Positions 7,739 to 15,668 of a stretch of DNA of 64,000 bases are shown here, in pieces. This stretch comes from an uncultured Alphaproteobacteria bacterium. GTDB lineage: Bacteria > Pseudomonadota > Alphaproteobacteria > Rs-D84. Below the pieces are notes generated by a model, which saw only the letters and a program-made list of their open reading frames with translations, searched no databases and was not told the DNA's origin. The translations under genes and the position numbers were made by a program. Numbering within the stretch: position 1 is the stretch's first letter; each line of letters starts with the position of its first letter. The DNA is taken from positions 28,696-92,695 of the forward strand of contig CAKQNS010000004.1 of the NCBI GenBank assembly GCA_934255455.1. Direction: 5' to 3'.

Positions 7739-8726
7739 CTAACATCTCCTTTATACATTTTGCTAATTCTTCGGCAAACACAGGGGGAACAGAATTGCCA
7801 ACTTGTTGTTGCTGCGAAATTAGAGAACCTTCAAAAATGAAATTATCAGGATAGGTCTGAATTCTGGCCAATTCTCGTACTGTAAGTGCTCGGTTTTGAT
7901 TGTAGTGAAAAACTTTTCGCATATCGCCGGTAATACAGATCGATGGTTTTTTGCTATCATATCTTATGTATTTTCTAATATCCCCCTTAAGCGGACGAAG
8001 TTCTAAAGGAATATCATTGCGGTCTCCGCCATCTTTAATAAAGCTCATTTTAGCCAACATCTTCTCTGAGTGTTTCATGGCTTGATGGTTTGGAATCAAA
8101 GACATTTCTCCAGACGCTAGTTTTGGTAGATCATCAATAGCATCCTTAATCGAAAACATCTTCGAATTTGGTTTAGGAAAAACGATCGGCGTGTCATCTA
8201 AGACACCTACAAATATTATCCGTCTTCTATGTTGAGGAACACCATAATTTGCAGTGTCCAAGACCCTGCATTCAACGGTATACCCCAGTGCGTTAAAGGT
8301 ATTAAGAATTTCTTGTTTGGTTTTACCGTTGTTATGTGTAAATAAACGTGCAACATTTTCCATTAAAAATGTTCTGGGCTTGAGCAATCCAACGACTCGT
8401 GCAAATTCCTTAAACAAATGGTTCCTAGGATCGTCTACAAAAGTTCGCCCTGGATTTCCTGCCATGCTAAACCCCTGGCAAGGGGGGCCCCCAACAACAA
8501 TGTCTACCTGTTTATTGCCTACAATTTTCAAAATATCATTATTTGATAATTTTGTTATATCTGCTTGTATCAAGTGATGTTTCGGAAAATTTTTACGATA
8601 TGTTGCACAGAAACTAGGTTCTATATCTATAGAAAAAATATTAGAGAAACCGGTCCTGTCAAACCCTAAAGATAAACCACCAGAACCAGAAAATAAATCT
8701 ATATAAGAATATTGTTTTTTTGACAC
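7731..8726 (-). CDS. C5-cytosine DNA methyltransferase
   Basis: 331 aa with the complete motif order of m5C methylases: FSGSGGLSLGFDR (motif I, about 12-24), GGPPCQGFS with the catalytic Cys (motif IV, about 80-88), FLMENV (motif VI), the QHRRRIIFVG segment (motif VIII), and QQVGNSVPP (motif X, near residue 310). The start is GTG with GGAAAGGAAA upstream. It is the first gene of the minus-strand restriction-modification run. The pairing with an adenine methylase suggests an asymmetric target whose two strands need different methylation. Confidence 0.92.
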   Translation of the reverse strand: MSKKQYSYIDLFSGSGGLSLGFDRTGFSNIFSIDIEPSFCATYRKNFPKHHLIQADITKLSNNDILKIVGNKQVDIVVGGPPCQGFSMAGNPGRTFVDDPRNHLFKEFARVVGLLKPRTFLMENVARLFTHNNGKTKQEILNTFNALGYTVECRVLDTANYGVPQHRRRIIFVGVLDDTPIVFPKPNSKMFSIKDAIDDLPKLASGEMSLIPNHQAMKHSEKMLAKMSFIKDGGDRNDIPLELRPLKGDIRKYIRYDSKKPSICITGDMRKVFHYNQNRALTVRELARIQTYPDNFIFEGSLISQQQQVGNSVPPVFAEELAKCIKEMLDA

Positions 8727-8790
8727 TTTCCTTTCCTTACGGAAAAGTTAGCAAAAAAATGGTGTTTTTGTAAAGTTATTTATTTAAAAA

Positions 8791-8818
8791 AAGAAAAAAG
8801 CTGGAATGCCCAGCTTTT
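8791..8818 (-). terminator. Terminator of the GmrSD-like gene
   Basis: On the minus strand AAAAGCTGG, loop, CCAGCTTTTTTC (arms 8810-8818 and 8796-8804). It starts 5 bases after the stop of the DUF262/DUF1524 gene and separates it from the restriction-modification run. Confidence 0.7.
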
Positions 8819-8822
8819 AATT

Positions 8823-10568
8823 CTAAATTAACAAATTATTTTCTCCCAAGAATGTGATAAATGCATCTAGAATTTGGGTGTTTCTTGTATCAATATCGTG
8901 CTCTGTAAAATCTGTTTGATTCCCAGACATAGTCAACAATTCGGTAATATGCGTGCCATCTTTATGTTGTCCTTTTGCGGTTTCAAAACCACGATAATAT
9001 TTCACTTTGTCACCGAACCGATAATCTGATGCTCTAATATTGATTTTTTTCTCTAACAGAGATTTGTTACCAAGCAACTCCAATTTCTTGGGATCTGTTA
9101 AGCTGCGTTCCTGTTCTTGACGTTTCTTTGGGAAAATATGTTCTATTTCGAAAATGGTTTCCAAATTTAGCATCTCTTGGTTTTTGTTATAGAATGCCCA
9201 CCAAGCTAACATTGATTTTGTTATAGGACGAGAGTTTAGAAATGAGAAGTTCTCTAACGATTTTTTCATAACATCTTTATCTACTTTAAAGTCTGAAAAA
9301 TCAACAGTTGTACCATTGATGATTTTTATCATCTCTGCGTATGCCGGTGTGCGTAGAGCATTCACACCAGGATTTGTAATAGCGTATCTCCAGATAAAAG
9401 CAGTGATTATTGTTAAAAACTCATTGAATTTTTGATTGTCTAAACAGCCGTCTTTGTCTTGATTCTGTAGGAAGTATACAGAAACCAGATAATTCCACAT
9501 GCCGTTCGGTGCAAAGTTTAATACACATAAACTTTTTAATACCTCGGCAGAAAACACTTCTTCGTTTTGATCAAAGACATTGTTCCAGAATTTCGCCAAT
9601 GCCTCCAAAGCAACAAGGGTTTCTTCTCGTTTTAAGAGAGCATATTTATTCTTTTCATAAAACTTTCTTAAAGCCTCTGTTGTTGAAGATTTATTACCTT
9701 GTTTTGCACGTTCATAATACATATATCGTGTAAACAATTCATCCATCGGAGTTCCTATTGCAGGATGAAAGATTTCGCCTGTAGTTTTTTCAAGGTCTTT
9801 CCATCTTGATATAAATTCATCTTTTCGATTTTGTTTGTCGTAGTAGTTGTAGAATTGGGCCTTGAAGATATCTGCATCAGACAAAGGAAGACCGCGATCA
9901 TTTAATGTTGAAAAGATTTGTAATGCGGTATCCTGTGTTTCTGCCTCTATAGGCAATAAGATACAATTTTTTAATACTCGCATTGGCAGAAATGAAAAAT
10001 ATCCTGGGTATTCTCTTAAAAACTGATCAATTTTTGATTGGAAAAATCTGTAGTTATCAGCATATTTACTTTTGTGTTGTTTTAATGCTGTTCCTGTTTT
10101 TAATATGGTTAAAAATTCATCTTTGTCATCGTCTGTGGCGACTTCAGAATCAATTTTCAGTGCATCTTTGTCAGGATTGCCGAACTCATCGGTTTTCCAA
10201 ATGCATTTTTCAATTTCTTTCTTTGTATTTATAGAGTTTTGATCCTGCATATTACCAAATGCGGAATAAAAGGCACGTAACAACAACATAAGGGTAGTTA
10301 AGCGTTGCTGACCATCAATAATTTCCAATTTGTTATCTTTGTCTTTGTTTCTGAATGTAACGATAGGTCCAAGAAAATATTCATCATTTGTGTTAAATTT
10401 AGTGGCGTCATTATCAGGAATTGCAAATTCAAAAATATCGTCCCACAGAGTTTGACATTCTGTGTCTTCCCAAGCATAAGGGCGTTGATAATCTGGAATC
10501 AAGAAGTCGGATTTTTTATCTGAAAATAATGTTAAAATATTTTTCTGATCGATATTTAATTTAGACAT
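8823..10568 (-). CDS. GmrSD-like DUF262/DUF1524 nuclease
   Basis: 581 aa from the ATG at 10568, chosen because AGGAG lies seven bases upstream; a longer frame exists but lacks a site. The N-terminal DUF262 domain shows IPDYQRPYAWE (about 26-36) and IIDGQQRLTTL (about 82-92), the nucleotide-binding/hydrolysing DGQQR motif. The C-terminal DUF1524 domain carries the HNH-type motif IEHIFPKK and LGNKSLLEKKIN. This is the single-chain form of GmrS-GmrD, a Type IV enzyme class that cuts modified (for example glucosylated) phage DNA; related SspE and BrxU enzymes have the same architecture. It is transcribed alone between two terminator-like or remnant regions. Confidence 0.85.
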   Translation of the reverse strand: MSKLNIDQKNILTLFSDKKSDFLIPDYQRPYAWEDTECQTLWDDIFEFAIPDNDATKFNTNDEYFLGPIVTFRNKDKDNKLEIIDGQQRLTTLMLLLRAFYSAFGNMQDQNSINTKKEIEKCIWKTDEFGNPDKDALKIDSEVATDDDKDEFLTILKTGTALKQHKSKYADNYRFFQSKIDQFLREYPGYFSFLPMRVLKNCILLPIEAETQDTALQIFSTLNDRGLPLSDADIFKAQFYNYYDKQNRKDEFISRWKDLEKTTGEIFHPAIGTPMDELFTRYMYYERAKQGNKSSTTEALRKFYEKNKYALLKREETLVALEALAKFWNNVFDQNEEVFSAEVLKSLCVLNFAPNGMWNYLVSVYFLQNQDKDGCLDNQKFNEFLTIITAFIWRYAITNPGVNALRTPAYAEMIKIINGTTVDFSDFKVDKDVMKKSLENFSFLNSRPITKSMLAWWAFYNKNQEMLNLETIFEIEHIFPKKRQEQERSLTDPKKLELLGNKSLLEKKINIRASDYRFGDKVKYYRGFETAKGQHKDGTHITELLTMSGNQTDFTEHDIDTRNTQILDAFITFLGENNLLI

Positions 10569-10653
10569 ACATAAACTCCTGTTTCTAAGAATTCTATCAT
10601 ATAAGCCATAATTTTGCAATTAACAAGGATATAAAACATTAGCGACACACGCA

Positions 10654-10670
10654 CTGTTAATCCGTATGTC
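10654..10670 (-). repeat. Inverted 17-base copy of tRNA-Asn anticodon-arm sequence
   Basis: On the minus strand this is GACATACGGATTAACAG, identical to part of tRNA-Asn (12665-12681) and to 1709-1725. It lies about 70 bases past the stop of the inverted integrase fragment, mirroring the left-end copy. Confidence 0.55.
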
Positions 10671-10740
10671 GATTGAGCAGATGGAGTGGCAAGTGGGGCA
10701 TTTTGACGTTTTTTGCCTGATTTCTGCTAGGTTGACATAT

Positions 10741-10972
10741 CTACACCGGATAACGCTGCAAAATCTTTTCAATACTTTTACCCAAACTAAGTAAATCTAA
10801 GATATCTCTTGTACGAACTATGTTTATACATCTGAGCCAAGATAAACAGCCGTTCGATTTCAGCAATGAGTCGAACGGTTTTTTTAGAGAAAACCAACAC
10901 TTTCGCCCATCTATCACTGAGTTCGAAAGTAAAATGCCAAATATCTCTCTCCCATCCTGCACTACGATTAAA
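10741..10972 (-). pseudogene. Inverted C-terminal fragment of a serine integrase
   Basis: About 75 codons match the end of the integrase at 12516-12642 with six differences in roughly 125 bases, then continue into the full tail ending ILQRYPV and stop at 10741. There is no start or recombinase domain, so it is a remnant of a second, related element or of a duplication. It lies just upstream of, and opposite to, the intact integrase, forming an inverted repeat with that gene's 3' end. The fragment also contains the CCGTTCGA/TCGAACGG hairpin. Confidence 0.75.
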
Positions 10973-11088
10973 TAGATATAAAATAAGTAAAAAGAGCAGT
11001 TTTTCCTTGGTTTTTGGCTGAAATTACTGAAAAAAGTAGCTCGTTTTTGTGTTCGAACATCGTAAAATATATATAAAAGGAGTCAGAT

Positions 11089-12666
11089 ATGAAAGATATG
11101 TCAGAAATAGTGGGTAAAAAAAGTATCTTGTTCTGTAGAGTTAGTTCCAGAGAACAAGAATTGGGTCAATCTATCGATGCACAATTACAAAATCTAAGGT
11201 CATATTGTAAAAGACAGAATTTTTCAATAGTGAAGGAATATGCAATTACAGAAAGTTCGACTAGGGGGGATAGAAAGAAATTTACAGAGATGTTAAGTTT
11301 CGTAAAACAGCAAAAGACAAAAATTATCATTGTTGCTGATTGTGTGGATAGAATTCAAAGAAGTTTTAGAGAATCAATCGAGTTAAGTGATTTGGTTCAT
11401 TTAAATAAGATAGAAATACATTTTGTTCGTGAAAATCTGATTATATCGTCAGAATCAAATACATCTGATAATATGAGATGGGATTTCGGTGTTCTTGCTG
11501 CAAAGAGTTATGTCAGTAATCTTTCGGATAATGTAAAGAGAAGTTTAAGATATAACTGGGAACATGGGCGTTGGCAGGGCAGTGCACCTCTCGGTTATTT
11601 AAATGCTCGAACTAAGGATGGTAAAGCTGATGTGATTATAGACGAAGAGAGAGCACCTTTGATAAAGCAACTTTTTGAAGAGTATGCAACTGGTTTACAA
11701 ACAACCCATACTTTACTTGATTGGTGTAAAAAGCATAATTTGACATCTCGTGGAAATAGAAACGGTCCAGGGAAGGTATTATCAAGAGCCGGAATCTATC
11801 TTATTTTAAAGAACCATTTTTACTATGGTATGATGAAGATTAAAGGAAAGATGTATAAACACAATTATCCTGCAATTATAGATAAAGATTTGTTTGATAA
11901 AGTTCAGATTTTATTATCCAAACAATATCCAAATAAAGATGAACCAGATTTACCAGATGTTCCTGTTAAAGTAGGTAGGAAGTATAAAGAGATATTGTAT
12001 CCATTTTCTGGGTTATTTAGATGTGGTAATTGTGGACATATTATGACACCAGAACGACATGTTAAACCAAGCGGAAAGAAATATATCCATTATAAGTGTT
12101 GTCATATGGTTAAAACTTGTAAACAAAAGACATTAAATCAGAACGAAATAATAAGACAACTTTATGACGATGTGGTAGATAAGTTATATTTGACACCGAA
12201 GCAAATGAAAGAATTAAAATCAAACATTAGACCATATTTAAAAAGTCAAAATATAGAGATAGCAACCAAAGAAGATGTTCAACATAATATAACTGTAGCA
12301 AAAGAAAGAAAATCTAGATTAGTCAAGATGTTATTAGATGGATTGGTGGATAAAACAACATATACATCAACACTTGTGGAGATAGAAACAACAATATTGG
12401 AAAACGAACATTTACTAGAAAAATATCAGGAAAATAATGTCGATATTGCTAAATCTATATCAAACATTATAGAATTTACCGGAAATCTAAAGAAAATTAT
12501 AGAAAGTTCGATAGTGCAGGATGGGAGAGAGATATTTGGCATTTTACTTTCGAACTCAGTGATAGACGGGCGAAAGGCTTGGTTTTCTCTAAAAAAACCG
12601 TTCGACTCATTGCTGAAATCGAACGGCTATCTATTTTGGCTCGGGCAACTGGACTCGAACCAGTGA
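11089..12666 (+). CDS. Large serine recombinase (integrase)
   Basis: 525 aa. The resolvase-type N-terminal domain begins ILFCRVSSREQ, with the catalytic Ser at residue 19. A recombinase domain follows (from about 155), then a zinc ribbon with CGNC, CC and C positions (about 307-345) and a coiled-coil region. AGGAG lies six bases before the ATG. It catalyses integration and excision of the island between attP and tRNA-Asn. The last seven residues (GQLDSNQ) and the stop are encoded by the antisense of tRNA-Asn, a sign that the natural C-terminus was cut off on integration; the missing 30 codons lie at 1546-1638. Whether the integrated form is still active is unknown. Confidence 0.92.
   Translation: MKDMSEIVGKKSILFCRVSSREQELGQSIDAQLQNLRSYCKRQNFSIVKEYAITESSTRGDRKKFTEMLSFVKQQKTKIIIVADCVDRIQRSFRESIELSDLVHLNKIEIHFVRENLIISSESNTSDNMRWDFGVLAAKSYVSNLSDNVKRSLRYNWEHGRWQGSAPLGYLNARTKDGKADVIIDEERAPLIKQLFEEYATGLQTTHTLLDWCKKHNLTSRGNRNGPGKVLSRAGIYLILKNHFYYGMMKIKGKMYKHNYPAIIDKDLFDKVQILLSKQYPNKDEPDLPDVPVKVGRKYKEILYPFSGLFRCGNCGHIMTPERHVKPSGKKYIHYKCCHMVKTCKQKTLNQNEIIRQLYDDVVDKLYLTPKQMKELKSNIRPYLKSQNIEIATKEDVQHNITVAKERKSRLVKMLLDGLVDKTTYTSTLVEIETTILENEHLLEKYQENNVDIAKSISNIIEFTGNLKKIIESSIVQDGREIFGILLSNSVIDGRKAWFSLKKPFDSLLKSNGYLFWLGQLDSNQ
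12591..12626 (-). terminator. Island-supplied terminator for tRNA-Asn
   Basis: On the minus strand CCGTTCGA (12619-12626) pairs perfectly with TCGAACGG (12598-12605) and is followed by seven T. It sits 10 bases beyond the CCA end of tRNA-Asn, inside and antisense to the integrase gene, where it can replace the displaced original terminator. Confidence 0.6.
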
Positions 12667-12712
12667 CATACGGATTAACAGTCCGTTGTTCTACCGACTG
12701 AACTATGCCCGA
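12637..12712 (-). tRNA. tRNA-Asn (GTT)
   Basis: Read on the minus strand: acceptor TCGGGCA pairs with TGCCCGA, the D-arm contains AGTCGG, the anticodon loop is CTGTTAA with anticodon GTT, the T-arm contains GGTTCGAGTCC, discriminator G, and encoded CCA. Length 76. It is the attachment site of the island: the integrase gene runs into its 3' half. A TTGAAA element followed by TATAAG-like sequence lies upstream (12725-12755), a plausible promoter with less than ideal spacing. Confidence 0.93.
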
Positions 12713-12934
12713 ACAGCCCGCATATCTTATAATTTTTTTTTATGCATTTCAAGTGTTTTTTTCATTTATTGCAAATTATATAAAATTTGACATTTTGGAG
12801 GCAGGTGCTAGAATTAGCACAAATCAAAAGGATAAAACCCAATGCGTATGTAATATTGTAATTCTTTATAAAACAAACCGTGTATCGTTATGTTCGCGCG
12901 GGCGGTGGCTTTACAATATTCAAGGGTTTTTATC

Positions 12935-14320
12935 ATGTCCACAATTTCTTTATCAAATGTGTCTTTTTCATATGACGCGTCCAATATGATTTTGGACGGT
13001 GTTTCAATCGCGTTCAGTGATTCTGAACGTGTCGCCATTGTCGGCGATAATGGCGCCGGCAAAACAACTGTGCTGAAATTATTGGCCGGTGATATTGTGC
13101 CAGACAGTGGTCAGGTTTCCCGCGGGGCCAGTGTGTATATGACGCGTCAAATAAATGCGGCGACGTCAAAAAGTGGTGGCGAACGGCAAAGTGCTGAACT
13201 GGCGCGTGCGTTTGACAGCGGTGCGGCAATATTGTTGCTGGATGAACCGACAAACAATCTGGACGCGGATGCACGGCGCAGATTTTTTAATAATCTGGCA
13301 TCATACCCGTTTGGGGCGGTAATCGTTTCGCACGACCGTGAATTACTGCAACGGGTTGATAAAATCATTGAAATCAGACAGGGCAAAATACGTGTCTGGG
13401 GCGGAAATTATGATTTTTGGATTGCCGGGCGCCGCGCCGAACAGGAAAACATTTTTGCCAAATACACCGCAACCCAAAAAGAAATCTGTCGCTTGGGGGC
13501 GACAATGAATATTGCGCAAAACACCCGCCAACATCACGAGGTCAAGCAGCGCAAAGAAATTGCCAACACGCGACGCAGTCGCATCGCGGCAAACGCATTA
13601 AAGGGCAAGAGCCAGGAAACCGAGGCCAAGCGGCGTGCGATTATTCAACAAAAATTAAATACTCAAATGGATTTGCGCCAGATGTTGGCCACCCAAATGC
13701 AGGAAGACAAAATCAAAATTCCATTGCCCAGTAAACCGTTTTACCGCAAGGAGTTAATTCATGTGTCTGGCCTGGCATTCGGGTATGGTGCGACGATGGT
13801 GCTGAATAATTTTAACCTGGTCATGTATGGCGGACAGCGCATTCGCATTACGGGCCGAAATGGTGCCGGAAAATCCACATTGCTGAAAATAATCTGTGGG
13901 GATTTGGTGTCGTGGGCCGGGACGGTCAAAACATTTGGCAAAATTGCATACCTGGACCAGGAATTATCGTTGTTGGACAAAAACAAAAGTATTGTTGATA
14001 ACATAGTGGATATTGCCGGTGTCCGCCAACACGATGCGCATGTAATTGCGGCAAACTTTGGTTTTCGGGGTGACAGTTCAAATAAACAGGCGGGAATATT
14101 ATCCGGCGGCGAATTGTTAAAGGCGACATTGGCGGCCATATTGGGTGGTGAAAATCAACCCGATTTACTGATTCTGGACGAACCGACAAACAACCTGGAA
14201 ATCAAGAGTATTGCGATTCTGGAAGATGCATTGAACCAATATCGTGGCGCGATATTATTGGTGTCGCACGATGAAATGTTTGCCCAGAATATTCAAATTG
14301 ACCGCGAGGTGCAAATTTAA
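12935..14320 (+). CDS. ABC-F family ATPase
   Basis: 461 aa from the ATG at 12935 (weak AAGGG upstream), with two ABC domains in one chain and no membrane segments. Domain 1 has GDNGAGKTT (about 38-46), SGGERQ and LLLDEPTNNLD; domain 2 has GRNGAGKST (about 308-316), SGGELLKA and LILDEPTNNLE. A basic linker of about 80 residues joins them. These are the hallmarks of ABC-F proteins, which bind the ribosomal E site and relieve stalled or antibiotic-blocked ribosomes. The subgroup (Uup-like, EttA-like or resistance type) cannot be told from sequence reading alone. It lies directly beyond tRNA-Asn on the chromosome side. Confidence 0.88.
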   Translation: MSTISLSNVSFSYDASNMILDGVSIAFSDSERVAIVGDNGAGKTTVLKLLAGDIVPDSGQVSRGASVYMTRQINAATSKSGGERQSAELARAFDSGAAILLLDEPTNNLDADARRRFFNNLASYPFGAVIVSHDRELLQRVDKIIEIRQGKIRVWGGNYDFWIAGRRAEQENIFAKYTATQKEICRLGATMNIAQNTRQHHEVKQRKEIANTRRSRIAANALKGKSQETEAKRRAIIQQKLNTQMDLRQMLATQMQEDKIKIPLPSKPFYRKELIHVSGLAFGYGATMVLNNFNLVMYGGQRIRITGRNGAGKSTLLKIICGDLVSWAGTVKTFGKIAYLDQELSLLDKNKSIVDNIVDIAGVRQHDAHVIAANFGFRGDSSNKQAGILSGGELLKATLAAILGGENQPDLLILDEPTNNLEIKSIAILEDALNQYRGAILLVSHDEMFAQNIQIDREVQI

Positions 14321-14392
14321 TTTCATACTAGAATTATTAAAACATGAGTGCTATATTGACTGGGTCCAATATCAATAACAAAAGGAAAGATT

Positions 14393-15205
14393 ATGTTATT
14401 AAAAGGAAAAAAGATTCTGATTACTGGCGTGGCCAACGATTGGTCTATGGCGTGGGCAATTGCACGGCGCGCGCATGAAATGGGGGCGGAAATCGCAATG
14501 CCTTATGCGATGCCGGCATTGGAACGTCGCGTGCGCCCATTGGCGGAATCCATTGATGCCAAATTTGTCCAGGAATGCAATGTCCAAAATGATGAACAGA
14601 TGGATTCGCTGTTTGCGAACATTGAACGCGAATGGGGGCATTTGGACGGTATGTTGCATGCAATTGCATTTTCAGACAAAAATGAACTGACCGGTCGTTA
14701 TGTTGATACAACCCGCGCGAATTTCAAGAACACGATGGACATTTCCGTGTATTCGTTGGTTGATTTGACGCGTCGCGCGTCGCGCCTGATGACAGATGGC
14801 GGCAGCATTGTCGCGCTGACATATTTCGGCGGGGAAAAATCCGTGCCAAATTATAATGTGATGGGTGTTGCCAAATCCGCCCTGGACAGCAGTGTGCGGT
14901 ACTTGGCGTCCGATCTGGGGCGCGACAAGATTCGCGTAAACGCGATTTCGGCGGGGCCGATTATGACACTGGCATCATCGGGTGTTGGTGGGTTCAAGGC
15001 GATGTTGCGCCTGAACGCAGAACAGACCCCATTGCGTCGCAATATGACCCTGGACGATGTATCCGGCGCGGCGGTGTATTTGTTCAGCAACCTGTCGTCT
15101 GCCGTCACGGGCGAGGTTCATCATGTTGACTGTGGATATTCCACCACGGGTATGATGCCGAATGAATTAAAAGACATTTTGTTGCGTGGGCTGGATGAAA
15201 AATAG
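14393..15205 (+). CDS. fabI: Enoyl-[acyl-carrier-protein] reductase (NADH)
   Basis: 270 aa. FabI performs the last reductive step of each fatty-acid elongation cycle. The nucleotide-binding segment GVANDWSMAWAIA (about 11-23) replaces the usual Gly-rich loop of short-chain dehydrogenases, as is typical for FabI. The catalytic Tyr and Lys lie in YNVMGVAK (about 153-160), preceded by LTYFGGEK. RVNAISAGPI and the C-terminal VDCGYSTTGM are also typical. AAAGGAAAG precedes the ATG. It is a single-gene unit closed by a strong terminator at 15227. Confidence 0.95.
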   Translation: MLLKGKKILITGVANDWSMAWAIARRAHEMGAEIAMPYAMPALERRVRPLAESIDAKFVQECNVQNDEQMDSLFANIEREWGHLDGMLHAIAFSDKNELTGRYVDTTRANFKNTMDISVYSLVDLTRRASRLMTDGGSIVALTYFGGEKSVPNYNVMGVAKSALDSSVRYLASDLGRDKIRVNAISAGPIMTLASSGVGGFKAMLRLNAEQTPLRRNMTLDDVSGAAVYLFSNLSSAVTGEVHHVDCGYSTTGMMPNELKDILLRGLDEK

Positions 15206-15226
15206 TCTGCGAAACGCAAAATAATG

Positions 15227-15258
15227 AGCACCCCATTTTGGGGTGCTTTAATTTTTTT
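15227..15258 (+). terminator. Terminator of fabI
   Basis: AGCACCCC (15227-15234), loop ATTTT, GGGGTGCT (15240-15247), followed by T-rich sequence with a seven-T run. Confidence 0.85.
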
Positions 15259-15367
15259 ATAATTTTTATAAAAAAGTAATTGATTTATAACAGGAATTCA
15301 ATCATAATTAGAATATGATACAAGAAAGATAGGAAATATAATCAATGTCATAAAATGGAGGGGCGCG

Positions 15368-15607
15368 ATGATTACGAATACAATGTTTTGGAGTGCAATT
15401 GATGGTCTGGCCGCATCGCGCAAGATTTCATGTTCGCGCATGGCGCGTATCAGCGGAATTGATGCCACCGCATTGAACAAGAGTAAGCGCACCGGCACGG
15501 GTGGTCGCCAATATTGGATGTCGGTTGGTACATTAATCAAAATTTTGGATGCAACACATACTGAATGGGCCGAGTTCGCAAAATTTTTCCCACAGAATTC
15601 TAAATAG
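15368..15607 (+). CDS. HTH protein, repressor N-terminal domain only
   Basis: 79 aa. The sequence from FWSAIDGLAASRKISCSRM through GIDATALNKSKR to TGGRQYWMSVGTLIKIL matches the DNA-binding half of alphaproteobacterial S24-family (CI/LexA-like) repressors. Here the S24 peptidase half is absent; the protein stops after the HTH, so it cannot be a self-cleaving repressor of the classic kind. GGAGGGG lies just before the ATG, giving strong translation. A terminator-like hairpin follows at 15608 and ligA starts 61 bases later. It may be a stand-alone regulator or a trimmed relic of a phage repressor; its targets are unknown. Confidence 0.7.
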   Translation: MITNTMFWSAIDGLAASRKISCSRMARISGIDATALNKSKRTGTGGRQYWMSVGTLIKILDATHTEWAEFAKFFPQNSK

Positions 15608-15631
15608 TCCGTCGCCACAGGGCGGATTTTT
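15608..15631 (+). terminator. Weak intrinsic terminator
   Basis: TCCGTC (15608-15613) pairs with GGCGGA (15621-15626) including one G-T pair, followed by TTTTTATT. It separates the small HTH gene from ligA. Confidence 0.5.
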
Positions 15632-15632
15632 A

Positions 15633-15661
15633 TTGCACGAAATTGGCGATTTTTCTATAAT
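15633..15661 (+). promoter_or_regulatory. ligA promoter giving a leaderless transcript
   Basis: TTGCAC (15633-15638), 17-base spacer, TATAAT (15656-15661). Only seven bases (CAGGGGT) separate the -10 box from the ATG, so the start point of RNA falls at or one base from the start codon. Confidence 0.75.
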
Positions 15662-15668
15662 CAGGGGT

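Larger units (their letters stand above)
1541..12640 (+). mobile_element. Integrative defence island in tRNA-Asn
   Basis: The segment is visibly richer in A+T than both flanks and has different codon use. Its right end fuses a large serine integrase gene to the CCA end of tRNA-Asn; its left end begins with the missing 30-codon tail of that integrase. The flanking sequences are TTTTGGCTCGGG (12634-12645) and CTTTAGCCCAGA (1537-1548), which resemble each other only loosely, as expected for serine-integrase att sites. Cargo, left to right: unknown protein, OLD-like ATPase, TIGR02391 protein, HNH protein, adenine methylase, cytosine methylase and GmrSD-like nuclease. No phage structural genes are present, so it is an integrative element or defence island rather than a prophage. 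The exact crossover bases are uncertain. Confidence 0.8.

Noticed and set aside
1541..12640. Prophage
   Set aside because: No capsid, portal, tail, terminase or lysis genes are present.
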